From contig CANRJP010000008.1 of assembly GCA_947630975.1 (NCBI GenBank), positions 1 through 48,900 of the forward strand: a stretch of 48,900 nucleotides of DNA, given 5' to 3'. The DNA comes from an uncultured Clostridia bacterium. GTDB lineage: Bacteria; Bacillota; Clostridia; UMGS1883. The notes beneath the pieces were generated by a model that made no database searches, was not told the DNA's origin, and saw only the letters and a list, made by a program, of their open reading frames with translations. This document shows positions 15,376-23,874 of the stretch, in pieces (positions within the stretch are counted from its first letter, which is position 1; each line of letters opens with the position of its first letter). A program made the position numbers and the translations under genes.

Positions 15376-16853
15376 GCGGCCGCAGCTTTGTACGGGGAGC
15401 GTTGATACTTTCGGCGGCCTCATTGCTGTGCAAGGCGTTGAGTGCGCTGTTCAAGATACCCCTCGACCGCTTTCTCATAGGGCCGGACGGATTGGCGGTA
15501 TATCAGAGCGCCTATTCCATCTATAACTGGATGTTGGCGGTGGGCGCCACCGGCATACCCATCGCCGTCAGTAACCTTGTGGCGGACAGCGACGAGGAAG
15601 GGGCCGCGGGCATACGCTCCTCGGCTCTTGCGCTTGTCACCGGTGCGGGTCTGCTTGTCGGCGGTCTGCTGTTCATTTTTGCCCGTCCCATAGCCGAGTT
15701 TATCAGCGAGGGCGGCTCGGCCTTCCTCGGTATAAGGGTCATGGCTCCGGGCATCGCGTTTCTCGGAATAATCAGCTCTTATAAAGGGTATTTTCAGGGC
15801 AGGGGCAATATGCTGCCCTCCGCTGTCAGTCAGATAGCCGACAGTCTTTGTAAGGCTTTGGCCGGTCTTGGCATCTGCGCCCTGATGCTGCCGCTGGGTA
15901 CACCCGCCGCCGCGGCCGGGGCTATGGGCGGCGTGACCTTGGGTTCGTTTATGGGAGCCGCCGTGCTGCTGATATACGGAAAAAAGTATATTGATGTTCA
16001 TCGCCGACCTTCGGGAAGGCTGATGTGGCGCATTGTGACCATGTCCGTTCCGGTGACGCTGGGAGCGGCGGGCTTCGCCTGCATAATGCTGGCCGATACT
16101 CTGACGGTTCAGCGCATACTTACCGTCTCGGGACTGACTCCGGGGGCGGCGGAGGTACAGTTCGGCTATCTCAATCGGGCGGTAATGATATACAATCTTC
16201 CCGCCACGCTTATATCAGCGGTGTCAATGAGCGTGGCTCCGGCCTGTGCCGAGGCCTGCCGTGTGGGAGATCGGGCTCTGCTGAAAAGCAACACGGTTTC
16301 CGCCCTGCGTCTGATATTCTTCATTTCGGCGCCGTGTATGCTGGGAGTGATGTGCTTCTCAAACGAGGTAATATCTCTGCTCTTCGGCGGTTCCGGAGGA
16401 GGAGAGGCGCTGTTGTTTACCGGTCTATTGATGCTGCTTGTGCCCTTCACTCAAGTGCTTTCGGGTATACTTCAGGCCACCGGCTGCGTATGGAAGCCGA
16501 TTTGGGTGCTTTTGTTTACTATTTTGCTCAAAACCGTGCTTAACTTTGTTTTTGTCCCGGTCATGGGAGTGGCCGGAGCGCCCTTTGGAGCCGCTATGGC
16601 ATATGTGGTTGGCAGCGTCGCGCTGGTTCTGCTGTTTTACCGGCACCACGGCTTTCTCTTTTCCGTGGGCACGGTGCTGCGACCTGTTGCCGCGGCCGCT
16701 GTCGGAGTGATCTGCGGACGGCTTGTGTACGGCGGATTTTTTGGCCGTACCGATATGGGCTTCCTTATTGCCGCCGCCGTTACCGGGGCCGTATACCTTG
16801 TCACAGCTTTTTTGCTTAAGGCCGTCGATTTAAATATGCTGAGAAAAAAGTGA
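15372..16853 (+). CDS. SpoVB-like polysaccharide/lipid flippase (MOP family)
   Basis: 493 residues with about 14 transmembrane segments. The N-terminus (FVRGALILSAASLLCKALSA) and the YQSAYSIYNWMLAVGATGIP region are characteristic of SpoVB/MurJ-like MOP exporters. In spore formers SpoVB moves lipid-linked peptidoglycan precursors for cortex synthesis; related members such as YtgP/MurJ serve the vegetative wall, and sequence alone does not settle which this is. It overlaps the DUF624 gene by four bases and is followed by mazG, an arrangement also found near spore genes of Bacillus. Confidence 0.88.
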   Translation: MSGRSFVRGALILSAASLLCKALSALFKIPLDRFLIGPDGLAVYQSAYSIYNWMLAVGATGIPIAVSNLVADSDEEGAAGIRSSALALVTGAGLLVGGLLFIFARPIAEFISEGGSAFLGIRVMAPGIAFLGIISSYKGYFQGRGNMLPSAVSQIADSLCKALAGLGICALMLPLGTPAAAAGAMGGVTLGSFMGAAVLLIYGKKYIDVHRRPSGRLMWRIVTMSVPVTLGAAGFACIMLADTLTVQRILTVSGLTPGAAEVQFGYLNRAVMIYNLPATLISAVSMSVAPACAEACRVGDRALLKSNTVSALRLIFFISAPCMLGVMCFSNEVISLLFGGSGGGEALLFTGLLMLLVPFTQVLSGILQATGCVWKPIWVLLFTILLKTVLNFVFVPVMGVAGAPFGAAMAYVVGSVALVLLFYRHHGFLFSVGTVLRPVAAAAVGVICGRLVYGGFFGRTDMGFLIAAAVTGAVYLVTAFLLKAVDLNMLRKK

Positions 16854-16876
16854 AAAAATGATTAAAGGTGACAAAA

Positions 16877-17494
16877 ATGGATAATACTAAAAAAAGCTTC
16901 AAGGACTTATGCGACATAATCGCCCGGCTAAGGGCGCCGGACGGCTGTCCCTGGGACAGAGAGCAAACTCATAAGTCTCTTAAAAAGCACATGATAGAGG
17001 AGGCCTATGAGGCGGCGGAAACGTTCGACGGAAGCGACGGCATGAAAATGGCTGATGAGCTGGGGGACGTGCTTCTTCAGGTGGTGCTCCACGCCCAAAT
17101 TGGGGCCGAGGCCGGAGAATTTACCATTGACGACGTGACGGACGCCGTCTGCCGTAAGATGATAGTGCGCCACCCTCACATTTTTGGGGATAAGCACTTT
17201 GACACTTCCGAAAAGGTGCTTGACGAGTGGGAAGCCATCAAGCGCAGGGAGCGCGGACAGACCACTCTCGCTCAAGAGATGGAGGGCGTCAGTAAGGCTC
17301 TGCCAGCTTTGACTTGGGGTGAAAAATTGTATAAAAAAGCCGTCAAGGCAAATATGCACGATATTCCAGACGACGAGAGTGAAGGTAAAGAAATTTTCAT
17401 CGCAATGAGCCGCGCGGTCGATAAAGGTTTGGATCCTGAAGCAGAATTGCGTAATTTTCTTAAAAAATATCTGGAGTATGCAAAAAAATTTTGA
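16877..17494 (+). CDS. mazG: Nucleoside triphosphate pyrophosphohydrolase MazG
   Basis: 205 residues from ATG 16877, with AAAGGTG as ribosome site (an upstream in-frame GTG at 16868 is part of it). The MazG signature is complete: RAPDGCPWDREQTHKSL, then EEAYEAAE and ADELGDVLLQVVLHA, giving the EExxE and ExxD Mg2+ ligands. It hydrolyses non-canonical or excess NTPs to NMPs. Only one MazG core is clear; the C-terminal part (VSKALPALTWGEKLYKKA) resembles the start of the usual second domain. Third gene of the operon. Confidence 0.93.
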   Translation: MDNTKKSFKDLCDIIARLRAPDGCPWDREQTHKSLKKHMIEEAYEAAETFDGSDGMKMADELGDVLLQVVLHAQIGAEAGEFTIDDVTDAVCRKMIVRHPHIFGDKHFDTSEKVLDEWEAIKRRERGQTTLAQEMEGVSKALPALTWGEKLYKKAVKANMHDIPDDESEGKEIFIAMSRAVDKGLDPEAELRNFLKKYLEYAKKF

Positions 17495-17513
17495 AAAAAA
17501 TTGACAAAAACAC

Positions 17514-17542
17514 TTGAAATTTATCTGAAAGTGTGTTAGAAT
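17514..17542 (+). promoter_or_regulatory. Promoter of the HU gene
   Basis: TTGAAA (17514-17519) and TAGAAT (17537-17542) with a 17-bp spacer. A TTGACA at 17501 is 30 bp from the -10 and therefore not used with it. Confidence 0.75.
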
Positions 17543-17607
17543 GGTCTTGTTTAAAGTTTTATTGATAAACTTTTTAATTCATTAATTTTTTAAAGGGAGG
17601 TTGTAAA

Positions 17608-17880
17608 ATGAATAAGGCCGGATTAATTGCCGCTATGGCAGAAAAGGCGGGGCTTTCCAAAAGGGATACTGAGAAGGCTTTAGCTGCATTTACAGCGACA
17701 GTTGAGGAAGCTCTTAAGGCCGGCGACAAGGTTCAGCTTGTCGGCTTCGGCACTTTCGAGGTTCGCGAAAGAGCGGCTCGCGAGGGTATCAATCCTTCTA
17801 CAAGAGAAGCTATTAAGATCCCCGCTGCAAAGGTTCCCGCTTTTAAGGCGGGCCAGGCTCTCAAAGACAGCTTGAAGTAA
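17608..17880 (+). CDS. hup: DNA-binding protein HU
   Basis: 90 residues, exact family length. The N-terminal helices begin MNKAGLIAAMAEKAGLSK. The signature VQLVGFGTFEVRERAAREG is followed by INPSTREAIKIPA, the beta-arm tip with the conserved Pro, and FKAGQALKDSLK closes the protein. HU is the abundant nucleoid protein that bends DNA as a dimer. GGGAGG precedes the ATG. Single gene with a 65-base leader. The hairpin array described next begins 18 bases after its stop. Confidence 0.97.
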   Translation: MNKAGLIAAMAEKAGLSKRDTEKALAAFTATVEEALKAGDKVQLVGFGTFEVRERAAREGINPSTREAIKIPAAKVPAFKAGQALKDSLK

Positions 17881-17898
17881 GTTTCGTAAAATAAAAAT

Positions 17899-18182
17899 AG
17901 ACTGCTCACAGGCAGCCTAAGACTTTCGACAAACCCTATGTACGATGGGGAAAGCTCGAAAGGGAACTCCCTTTCGATAAAAAACATAAAATCTCGGGGC
18001 GTGTACCCGAGATTTTATACTATAATCGGGGTAGAAATATTGGTTTTGTCATGACAAAACCAATATTTCTCGTAAGCGAAAGCGCCCGATGCGGAAGGGG
18101 CAGCCGCTGGGGAAACCGTTTGGGTTTCCCCAGCGAGAGCGCTGACCTTTGTCAGCGCTCTGAGACTGCTCACAGGCAGTCT
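17899..18182. repeat. Array of seven hairpins between hup and the lipid kinase gene
   Basis: This 318-base gap is almost wholly made of inverted repeats: 17899-17918; 17956-17977 (10-bp arms); 17986-18018 (13-bp arms); 18033-18070 (38-bp perfect palindrome, no loop); 18105-18135 (13 bp); 18136-18161 (11-bp arms, CTTT loop); 18163-18182. The first and last hairpins are near copies (AGACTGC...GCAG) and each is flanked outward by an AT-rich tract (AAAATAGACTGC at one end, GCAGTCTATTTT at the other), giving the block terminal inverted repeats. No ORF is present. The outer hairpins could terminate hup and the convergent kinase gene; the rest looks like a repeat element or structured RNA. Confidence 0.75.
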
Positions 18183-18198
18183 ATTTTGTTATACACTG

Positions 18199-19089
18199 TC
18201 ACACGATTATCCCTACGGCATTGTTGATGTTGCGGATATCGACCCTTGTACATTCGCCGCCGAATTCGCCGTCCACCGTCCAGGGGATCGGTGATTCGCT
18301 GGTAAAGACACATTTGCGGCATTTGAAATTCAAGAAGCTGCGGGAATTAAGGTCTTGGCGTATGGCTTCGGAAATCATATCCTGTATATCGGTTATACGT
18401 TTTGGAGCCCGAACCAAAAAAACCTCGAACAGGCCGTCGTTAAGAGATATGGCCAAGTCGGACATAGTCTTTATACCGCCCACCTGGGTGGCGTTGCTCA
18501 CCATGCCGAACAGAAAGTCTCCCTCGACGTTGTTTCCGCCCACCTCAAGCTTTAAATGATAGGGCTTGATGCTGCCGACTTGCTTTATCCCCTCGAGAAG
18601 GTAGGCCGTGTGGCCCAGCACGTTCTTAATTTGCTGCGGCGTTCCGTAAGACACCGAGGTAAAGGCGCCGAAGGCCGCCACATAAGTGAAATAACGGTCG
18701 TTGAAGCCCCCTATATCGCAGCGGAACGGAATACCGTGGACGACCATTTCGGCGGCGTCGGACATATCCTTCGGAATTCCGAGAGTGGAAGCGAAATCAT
18801 TTGTGCTGCCGGCGGGGATATAGCCTATGGGCGGCCGCTTTTCCGCCGGTATTTCCATAATTCCGCTGACCGTTTCGCACAGGGTGCCGTCGCCGCCGCT
18901 GCAGGCCACAAGGTCGAACTCGCTCCCTATTTCCTTAATAACTTTCATACCGTCCCCGGCTGACTGGGTCGGCCGAGCCGTGACAAGATACCCGCCCTTG
19001 GTGAAGGTATCGATTATCCCCGGCAGGTAGGTTTCTATCTGTCCTTTTCCGGCGTGAGGGTTATATACAAAAAGCAGCCGCTTTGTCAT
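18199..19089 (-). CDS. Diacylglycerol/lipid kinase (DgkB/YegS family)
   Basis: 296 residues from ATG 19089, with AAAGGA ten bases upstream. The catalytic domain shows VYNPHAGKG near residue 8, the phosphate-binding ACSGGDGTLCE near 60-70, and GYIPAGSTNDFA near 92. The C-terminal part contains EVFLVRAPK and WTVDGEFGG. These soluble kinases phosphorylate membrane lipids, mainly diacylglycerol, in phospholipid recycling; the exact substrate cannot be read from sequence. It has its own promoter, which overlaps the ribosome site of divergent cca. Confidence 0.92.
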   Translation of the reverse strand: MTKRLLFVYNPHAGKGQIETYLPGIIDTFTKGGYLVTARPTQSAGDGMKVIKEIGSEFDLVACSGGDGTLCETVSGIMEIPAEKRPPIGYIPAGSTNDFASTLGIPKDMSDAAEMVVHGIPFRCDIGGFNDRYFTYVAAFGAFTSVSYGTPQQIKNVLGHTAYLLEGIKQVGSIKPYHLKLEVGGNNVEGDFLFGMVSNATQVGGIKTMSDLAISLNDGLFEVFLVRAPKRITDIQDMISEAIRQDLNSRSFLNFKCRKCVFTSESPIPWTVDGEFGGECTRVDIRNINNAVGIIV

Positions 19090-19111
19090 TGATTTCACAT
19101 CCTTTTACAGT

Positions 19112-19140
19112 ATTGTACACCTTTTTTTACGTTATGTCAA
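19112..19140 (-). promoter_or_regulatory. Promoter of the lipid kinase gene
   Basis: Reverse-strand TTGACA (19135-19140) and TACAAT (19112-19117), 17-bp spacer. The -35 box shares bases with the AAGGAG ribosome site of cca (19138-19144). Confidence 0.75.
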
Positions 19141-19150
19141 GGAGTAGGCC

Positions 19151-20506
19151 ATGAATAATATACCGAAAAATGTGCTTGAAATAATGGAACGCCTTCGCGG
19201 GGCCGGCTTCGAGGCCTATGCGGTGGGGGGCTGCGTCAGGGACAGCCTGATGGGCAGGGAGCCGAAGGACTGGGACATATGTACCTCCGCTAGGCCTGAA
19301 CAGGTAAAGGCGGCGCTTAGCGGCAAACGCATAATTGACACCGGAATCAGGCATGGCACGGTGACCGTGCTTTACGGCGGCGGGTCATACGAGATAACAA
19401 CGTTCCGCGTAGACGGGCCTTACAGCGGTAATCGGCGGCCCGAAACCGTGGAGTTCACCGACGATATAACCGCCGATCTGTCGCGCCGGGATTTTACCGT
19501 AAATGCCATGGCCTGGTCTCCGGAGCAAGGACTTGTGGATCCCTTCGGCGGCAGAGATGACATGGAGAAAGGCGTTCTTCGGGCGGTGGGCGAGCCGGAG
19601 CGACGCTTTCGGGAAGACGCTCTTCGGATACTGCGCGGGGTGCGCTTCTATGCCTGTACCGGCTTCGAGCCGGAGCCCCGCACAGCCGCCGCGATGTTGA
19701 GCTGCCGTGAGCTGCTGGACAATATTTCCGCCGAAAGAAAACGTGCGGAACTGACCTCAGCCCTTGTTTCGGGAAATGTTAAGGATCCGTTTACCGTATT
19801 TCGTGAAATAGTGGCGCAAGTGATACCCGAGCTCCGGCCATCCTTCGACCTTGAGCAGAGAACACCTCACCATTGCTATGACGTTTATACTCACATACTG
19901 ACGGCGGCGGACAACTGTGAAAGCCGCGACCCGGCTGTAAAAACGGCCATGCTGCTTCACGACGCGGCAAAGCCCCTGTGCCGCAAATTTTATGACGGTC
20001 AGGATCACTTCAAAGGCCATCCGGCGGCAGGAGCGAAAATTGCCGCCGGGGTGATGAGGCGGCTGAAATTTGACAATGCTTCCGTTGACAGAGTGATTGG
20101 ACTTGTGCGCTTCCATGATGTACGGCTGGTGGGCGGAATGCCACAGATATTAAAGCTTATGGGACTTCTCGGGAAGGGAATGGACGATATTTTTGCGGTA
20201 ATGCGGGCGGACGCTTTGGCTCAGTCGCCTTATTTGCGGGAGCAAAAGCTGGAGCTCATAGACGGGGGTGAGAAAAATTACGTTTTGGCAGTGGCCGGAG
20301 ACCTTTGCCACGACTTTGCTCATCTGGCGGTGAAGGGTTCCGACGCGATGGAGGCCGGACTTTGCGGTCGGGAGATCAGGGCGGGGCTCCGCTGCTGCCT
20401 TAACGCCGTTATGAACGGCAAGATAAAAAATACTCCGCCTGACGGAAGAAAGTGCCTTGCGGATTTTGCCGAAAAAATTCACAGTAACAGTCAAGACCAC
20501 CGGTAG
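19151..20506 (+). CDS. cca: CCA-adding tRNA nucleotidyltransferase
   Basis: 451 residues, class II nucleotidyltransferase. The head domain has AVGGCVRDSLMG (24-35) with the metal-binding Asp40 and Asp42 in KDWDI. RRDFTVNAMA (112-121) and ERRFREDALRILRGVRF (150-166) are the standard motifs that bind and select CTP and ATP. An HD metal-binding pair (His270-Asp271) lies in the C-terminal domain, as in many bacterial members with phosphohydrolase activity. It repairs or completes tRNA 3' CCA ends. AAGGAG precedes the ATG. The stop codon lies in the loop of the downstream terminator. Confidence 0.93.
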   Translation: MNNIPKNVLEIMERLRGAGFEAYAVGGCVRDSLMGREPKDWDICTSARPEQVKAALSGKRIIDTGIRHGTVTVLYGGGSYEITTFRVDGPYSGNRRPETVEFTDDITADLSRRDFTVNAMAWSPEQGLVDPFGGRDDMEKGVLRAVGEPERRFREDALRILRGVRFYACTGFEPEPRTAAAMLSCRELLDNISAERKRAELTSALVSGNVKDPFTVFREIVAQVIPELRPSFDLEQRTPHHCYDVYTHILTAADNCESRDPAVKTAMLLHDAAKPLCRKFYDGQDHFKGHPAAGAKIAAGVMRRLKFDNASVDRVIGLVRFHDVRLVGGMPQILKLMGLLGKGMDDIFAVMRADALAQSPYLREQKLELIDGGEKNYVLAVAGDLCHDFAHLAVKGSDAMEAGLCGREIRAGLRCCLNAVMNGKIKNTPPDGRKCLADFAEKIHSNSQDHR

Positions 20507-20526
20507 AGCCGGTGGTCTTGACTGTT
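20486..20526. terminator. Long bidirectional terminator overlapping cca and its convergent neighbour
   Basis: Perfect 18-bp arms at 20486-20503 and 20509-20526 with a five-base loop. The cca stop TAG (20504-20506) is in the loop, and the convergent gene's stop (20525-20527) touches the right arm. T tracts are short on both sides. Confidence 0.75.
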
Positions 20527-20968
20527 ATAGATATTCTCTCATATCCGTAACCATGTCCTCTTCAATTTTTATCAGCCGTTTTGCAAAGTCTTTTGTCTGT
20601 TCGTCGGCGGCTCCGTACTTGTTGAGGTAACGGTACAGAGATTTGACGCCCATGTTGCAGCCGTCGGTCATGAGGTCGGCGATAGTTGAGTCGCTCTCCT
20701 TGACGGACATCATGAGGTTGGTCTTGACCCAGGACATACCCTTGGCCATGGGATTGGGTTCCTTGCCCTCGTCGTGGTACTCGTTCAGCAGGGCGTGTAT
20801 CTCGCTCCCTAACTGCTGGTGTTCGTCTTTAGCCCGGTTCAGTCTGTCCAGCAGCCGTTGGCTCTCTACCTTGTCTATTACATCCTCAATGGAATCAACG
20901 CCCATTTTCACTCCGGCGTTGCACTCCCGCAGAAGATCGATCGTATCGCTGTGAATAGTTTCAACCAT
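20525..20968 (-). CDS. Four-helix-bundle protein, DUF2383-like (ferritin-like)
   Basis: 147 residues, almost wholly helical and rich in Asp, Glu, Lys and Arg. Segment order and wording (LLRECNAGVKMGVDSIEDV, AKDEHQQLGSEIHALLNEY, MTDGCNMGVKSLYRYLNKY) fit the DUF2383/PA2169-type four-helix bundles common in Clostridia. No clear diiron ExxH pair set is present beyond scattered acidic residues, so iron binding is not assumed. The ribosome site AAAGGGTGA precedes the ATG. Single gene convergent with cca. Function unknown. Confidence 0.75.
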   Translation of the reverse strand: MVETIHSDTIDLLRECNAGVKMGVDSIEDVIDKVESQRLLDRLNRAKDEHQQLGSEIHALLNEYHDEGKEPNPMAKGMSWVKTNLMMSVKESDSTIADLMTDGCNMGVKSLYRYLNKYGAADEQTKDFAKRLIKIEEDMVTDMREYL

Positions 20969-21020
20969 AATGAAATCACCCTTTCGTGGAATAGTTTGCG
21001 CCTGAAAATCAAAAATATAC

Positions 21021-21049
21021 TTGATTTTTTTTTATTTGTGTGCTACAAT
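21021..21049 (+). promoter_or_regulatory. Promoter of the lysA operon
   Basis: TTGATT (21021-21026), 17-bp spacer, TACAAT (21044-21049), 36 bp before lysA. The leader is too short for a lysine riboswitch. Confidence 0.7.
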
Positions 21050-21085
21050 ATAAAATAAGTATAGTTTTACTCAGGAGGAAATACA

Positions 21086-22384
21086 ATGTTTGTGTCCGAA
21101 TCACTTAATATCAATGAAAAAAATCATCTCACAATAGGCGGCTGCGACGCCGTGGAGCTGGCGAAGGAATACGGCACCCCCTTATATGTGCTGGACGAGA
21201 CCGCCGTCCGCCGTCACTGCCGGACTTATAAAGAGTCCATAGATAGGTTTTACGGCGGCAGGGGACTGGTTTTCTTTGCATCAAAGGCCCTGTGCAACCT
21301 TGAGGTCATTCGCACCGTAAGCAGCGAGGGGCTGGGCGCCGACGTTGTCAGCGGCGGCGAGCTTTATACCGCGCTGAAGGCCGGTATGCCCGGGGACAGG
21401 CTCTGTATGCACGGCAATAACAAAACCTATGACGAGCTGGTTTACGCCATAGATAGCGGCGTGGGGCGTATTGTGGTGGACAATAAAACGGAACTGGATA
21501 CCGTCGATGCCATCTGTCGGGAAAAAGGTAAAAAACAGAAGGTGCTGTTCCGCGTAAAGCCCGGTATTGACGCTCACACCCACAGCTTTATCATGACAGG
21601 GCAGATCGACTCCAAGTTTGGCTTTGCCCTTGAAACAGGGGAGGCCCACGACATAATCCGCCATGCGCTGACCCTTGAAAATGTTGTTGTCGGCGGCGTT
21701 CACTGCCACATAGGTTCACAGATCCACGAGTTGGAGCCGTTTAAAAAGGCCGCCGAGGTGCTGGTGGGGTTCATTGCCGATATTAAAAATGAAACAGGCT
21801 ATGAAATGTCCGAGATGAATTTGGGCGGAGGCTACGGCGTAATGTATACCGAGGAGGACGACCCCATTGAATTCGACAAATACATCGAAGCGGTGAGCCT
21901 TGTGCTGCGCTCCGCCTGTGAGAAAAAGGGAGTAGCCCTGCCCTTCGTGATGATGGAGCCCGGCCGAAGCATTGTCGGCACCGCCGGAATTACCCTATAC
22001 ACGGTGGGCGGGATAAAGGACATTCCCAATATCCGCCGATACGTGAGCGTCGACGGCGGAATGTGCGACAATCCCCGGTATATTCTGTATCAGTCAAAAT
22101 ATAAGGCGCTTTTGGCAAATAAGGCCGGCGACATGGCCACGGAGCCTGTGACCGTGGCGGGTAAGTGCTGCGAGAGCGGCGACCTCATAGGCGAGGGTAT
22201 GCTCCTGCCTCCCGTGGAGGTGGGCGACACTCTTGCCGTACTGACCACCGGTGCCTACAATTATTCCATGGCCTCAAACTACAACCGTATTCCCCGACCG
22301 GCCATGGTAATGACAAGAGACGGGGAGAGCCGCGTTATAGTGAGACGCGAGACATATGAGGATCTGGTGAGGAACGATATATAA
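21086..22384 (+). CDS. lysA: Diaminopimelate decarboxylase
   Basis: 432 residues. Last step of lysine synthesis: it decarboxylates meso-diaminopimelate. PLP-dependent fold III enzyme: PLP lysine in FFASKALCN (Lys67), HCHIGSQI-type motif (GGVHCHIGSQI) near residue 207, the glycine-rich phosphate loop LGGGYGVMY near 246, EPGRSIVGTAG near 291, and the catalytic cysteine motif GKCCESGD near 352. AGGAGG precedes the ATG. It heads the group with the M50 protease and scpAB, although the 57-base gap leaves room for a second promoter. Confidence 0.96.
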   Translation: MFVSESLNINEKNHLTIGGCDAVELAKEYGTPLYVLDETAVRRHCRTYKESIDRFYGGRGLVFFASKALCNLEVIRTVSSEGLGADVVSGGELYTALKAGMPGDRLCMHGNNKTYDELVYAIDSGVGRIVVDNKTELDTVDAICREKGKKQKVLFRVKPGIDAHTHSFIMTGQIDSKFGFALETGEAHDIIRHALTLENVVVGGVHCHIGSQIHELEPFKKAAEVLVGFIADIKNETGYEMSEMNLGGGYGVMYTEEDDPIEFDKYIEAVSLVLRSACEKKGVALPFVMMEPGRSIVGTAGITLYTVGGIKDIPNIRRYVSVDGGMCDNPRYILYQSKYKALLANKAGDMATEPVTVAGKCCESGDLIGEGMLLPPVEVGDTLAVLTTGAYNYSMASNYNRIPRPAMVMTRDGESRVIVRRETYEDLVRNDI

Positions 22385-22441
22385 CCGCCGGAAAATGGCC
22401 TTTGGCTCATATTTCAAAAGTAGATTTTGGGAGGTAAAGCA

Positions 22442-23128
22442 ATGGGATTTCTTAACTTTGGCATAGGAACCCTCGTAAGGTGGCTCCAGCGTTTTATCGT
22501 CATGTTTACCGCCATAACCGTCCATGAGTGCGCCCACGGCTTCGTGGCGTACAAGCTGGGCGACCCCACGGCCAAAAGGGCCGGACGCCTGACCCTTAAT
22601 CCCCTGTCTCATCTGGATCCTCTTGGCGCTCTGTGTATGGTGCTGGTGGGCTTCGGCTGGGCCAAGCCTGTGCCCATAAACCCCATGTATTTCCGCAACC
22701 GTAAGCGGGATACCGCCCTTGTGTCTTTGGCCGGCCCCGCTGCGAATGTGGCGCTGGCGTTCCTTTCGACGGTAATCTATGTACCGTTGGCCGTGCTGTA
22801 CTTTAAAACGGGCTACAACGGGCTGTTGAGATTTTTGGTAGGCACGCTCCAGAGCCTTGTTTCGCTGAACATCGGCTTTGCGGTGTTCAACCTTATCCCA
22901 TTCCCGCCGCTGGACGGCAGCAAGATACTTGGCATAATCCTGCCCGGCGACACCTATATGCAGCTTCTGCGGTATGAGCGTTTCGGTTTTCCCATACTGA
23001 TAATTCTGTCTTTGACCGGAATATTGGGACGGCTTTTGAATTTGCTCATTACTCCCGCTTACGGACTTTGGTATAAGTTCGCGAATCTGCTGCTCAATGG
23101 GATATTGGCCCTTATAGGGGGTATTTGA
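22442..23128 (+). CDS. M50 site-2-protease-family membrane metalloprotease
   Basis: 228 residues from ATG 22442, eight bases after GGGAGG; the in-frame start at 22427 lies before the ribosome site. Zinc motif HECAH (VHECAHGFVAY) is in the first membrane helix, and the second metal motif is NLIPFPPLDGSKIL near residue 160. Five or six hydrophobic segments. This is the small stand-alone YwhC/FpaP-like group of S2P proteases, whose substrates are mostly unknown. Its stop overlaps the scpA start (ATGxTGA region at 23126-23130), an arrangement very common in Firmicutes. Confidence 0.9.
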   Translation: MGFLNFGIGTLVRWLQRFIVMFTAITVHECAHGFVAYKLGDPTAKRAGRLTLNPLSHLDPLGALCMVLVGFGWAKPVPINPMYFRNRKRDTALVSLAGPAANVALAFLSTVIYVPLAVLYFKTGYNGLLRFLVGTLQSLVSLNIGFAVFNLIPFPPLDGSKILGIILPGDTYMQLLRYERFGFPILIILSLTGILGRLLNLLITPAYGLWYKFANLLLNGILALIGGI

Positions 23129-23874
23129 TGGAGGAACTGTCATTTAAGGTGGCCGCCTTTGAGGGACCTCTTGACCTGCTTCTCCACCTTATTTCGAAAA
23201 ACAAAGTCAATATTTATGATATACCTATAGCCGAGATCACCGACCAGTATTTGGAATACATTGACGCCATGCGGAAGCTGGACATGGATGTCGGCGGTGA
23301 GTTCCTTGTAATGGCCTCGCAGCTTATGCTCATAAAATCCCGAATGCTTCTGCCCGTAGAGGAGGAAGAGGAGGAAGATCCCCGGCTTGAACTGGCGGAG
23401 CGCTTGGAGGAGTACCGCCGTTACAAGGAGGTCGCCGGTGAAATGGAGCGCCTTTCTCACTGGACGGACAATATCGTATTCAAGGGATCGGAGGCTATGG
23501 ACTTCCCGAAAATCAAAGTGGAAAATAAGCTCATTAAAGTGGACAGGCTGTATTCGGCGTTTTTAGATGTGCTGGAGCGCGGCAGGGCCAAAGCCGAGCT
23601 TGCGCCCCGAAGCTTCAGGGGCGTAATTGGCCGAACAAATTACAGCGTGCGGGACGCTTCGGAAAAAATAATCAAACTTATCTTTGATAACGAGACGGTG
23701 GAGTTTGAGGAGCTGTTCGACGGTATGTACGCGCGGGGCGAGCTGGTAGCCGCTTTTTTGGCCGTGCTGGAGCTTATAAAGGAAAGTTATCTGACCGTGG
23801 AGGAGTCCGAAGGCCGATTGTATTGTATGCGCGGAAACAGGGAGGGAGAGTTTGACCTTGGAGAAGAATATTGA
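23128..23874 (+). CDS. scpA: Segregation and condensation protein A
   Basis: 248 residues, the kleisin subunit that links the two SMC heads and binds ScpB in chromosome condensation. The N-terminal kleisin motif FKVAAFEGPLDLLLHLISK and the DIPIAEITDQYLEYI helix are diagnostic, as is LVMASQLMLIKSRMLLP. An acidic stretch (EEEEEEDP) follows, and a winged-helix C-terminus ends the protein. Start ATG 23128 overlaps the protease stop by one base, with AGGGGG upstream. Its end overlaps scpB by 23 bases. Confidence 0.95.
   Translation: MEELSFKVAAFEGPLDLLLHLISKNKVNIYDIPIAEITDQYLEYIDAMRKLDMDVGGEFLVMASQLMLIKSRMLLPVEEEEEEDPRLELAERLEEYRRYKEVAGEMERLSHWTDNIVFKGSEAMDFPKIKVENKLIKVDRLYSAFLDVLERGRAKAELAPRSFRGVIGRTNYSVRDASEKIIKLIFDNETVEFEELFDGMYARGELVAAFLAVLELIKESYLTVEESEGRLYCMRGNREGEFDLGEEY

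Noticed and set aside
17501-17506. TTGACA as the -35 of hup
   Set aside because: It is 30 bp from the -10 box; TTGAAA at 17514 has the correct 17-bp spacing.
17899-18182. CRISPR array
   Set aside because: The repeats are inverted, of different sequence and length, with no regular spacers and no cas genes.
21050-21085. Lysine riboswitch before lysA
   Set aside because: The leader between the predicted start point and the ribosome site is about 30 bases, far too short.
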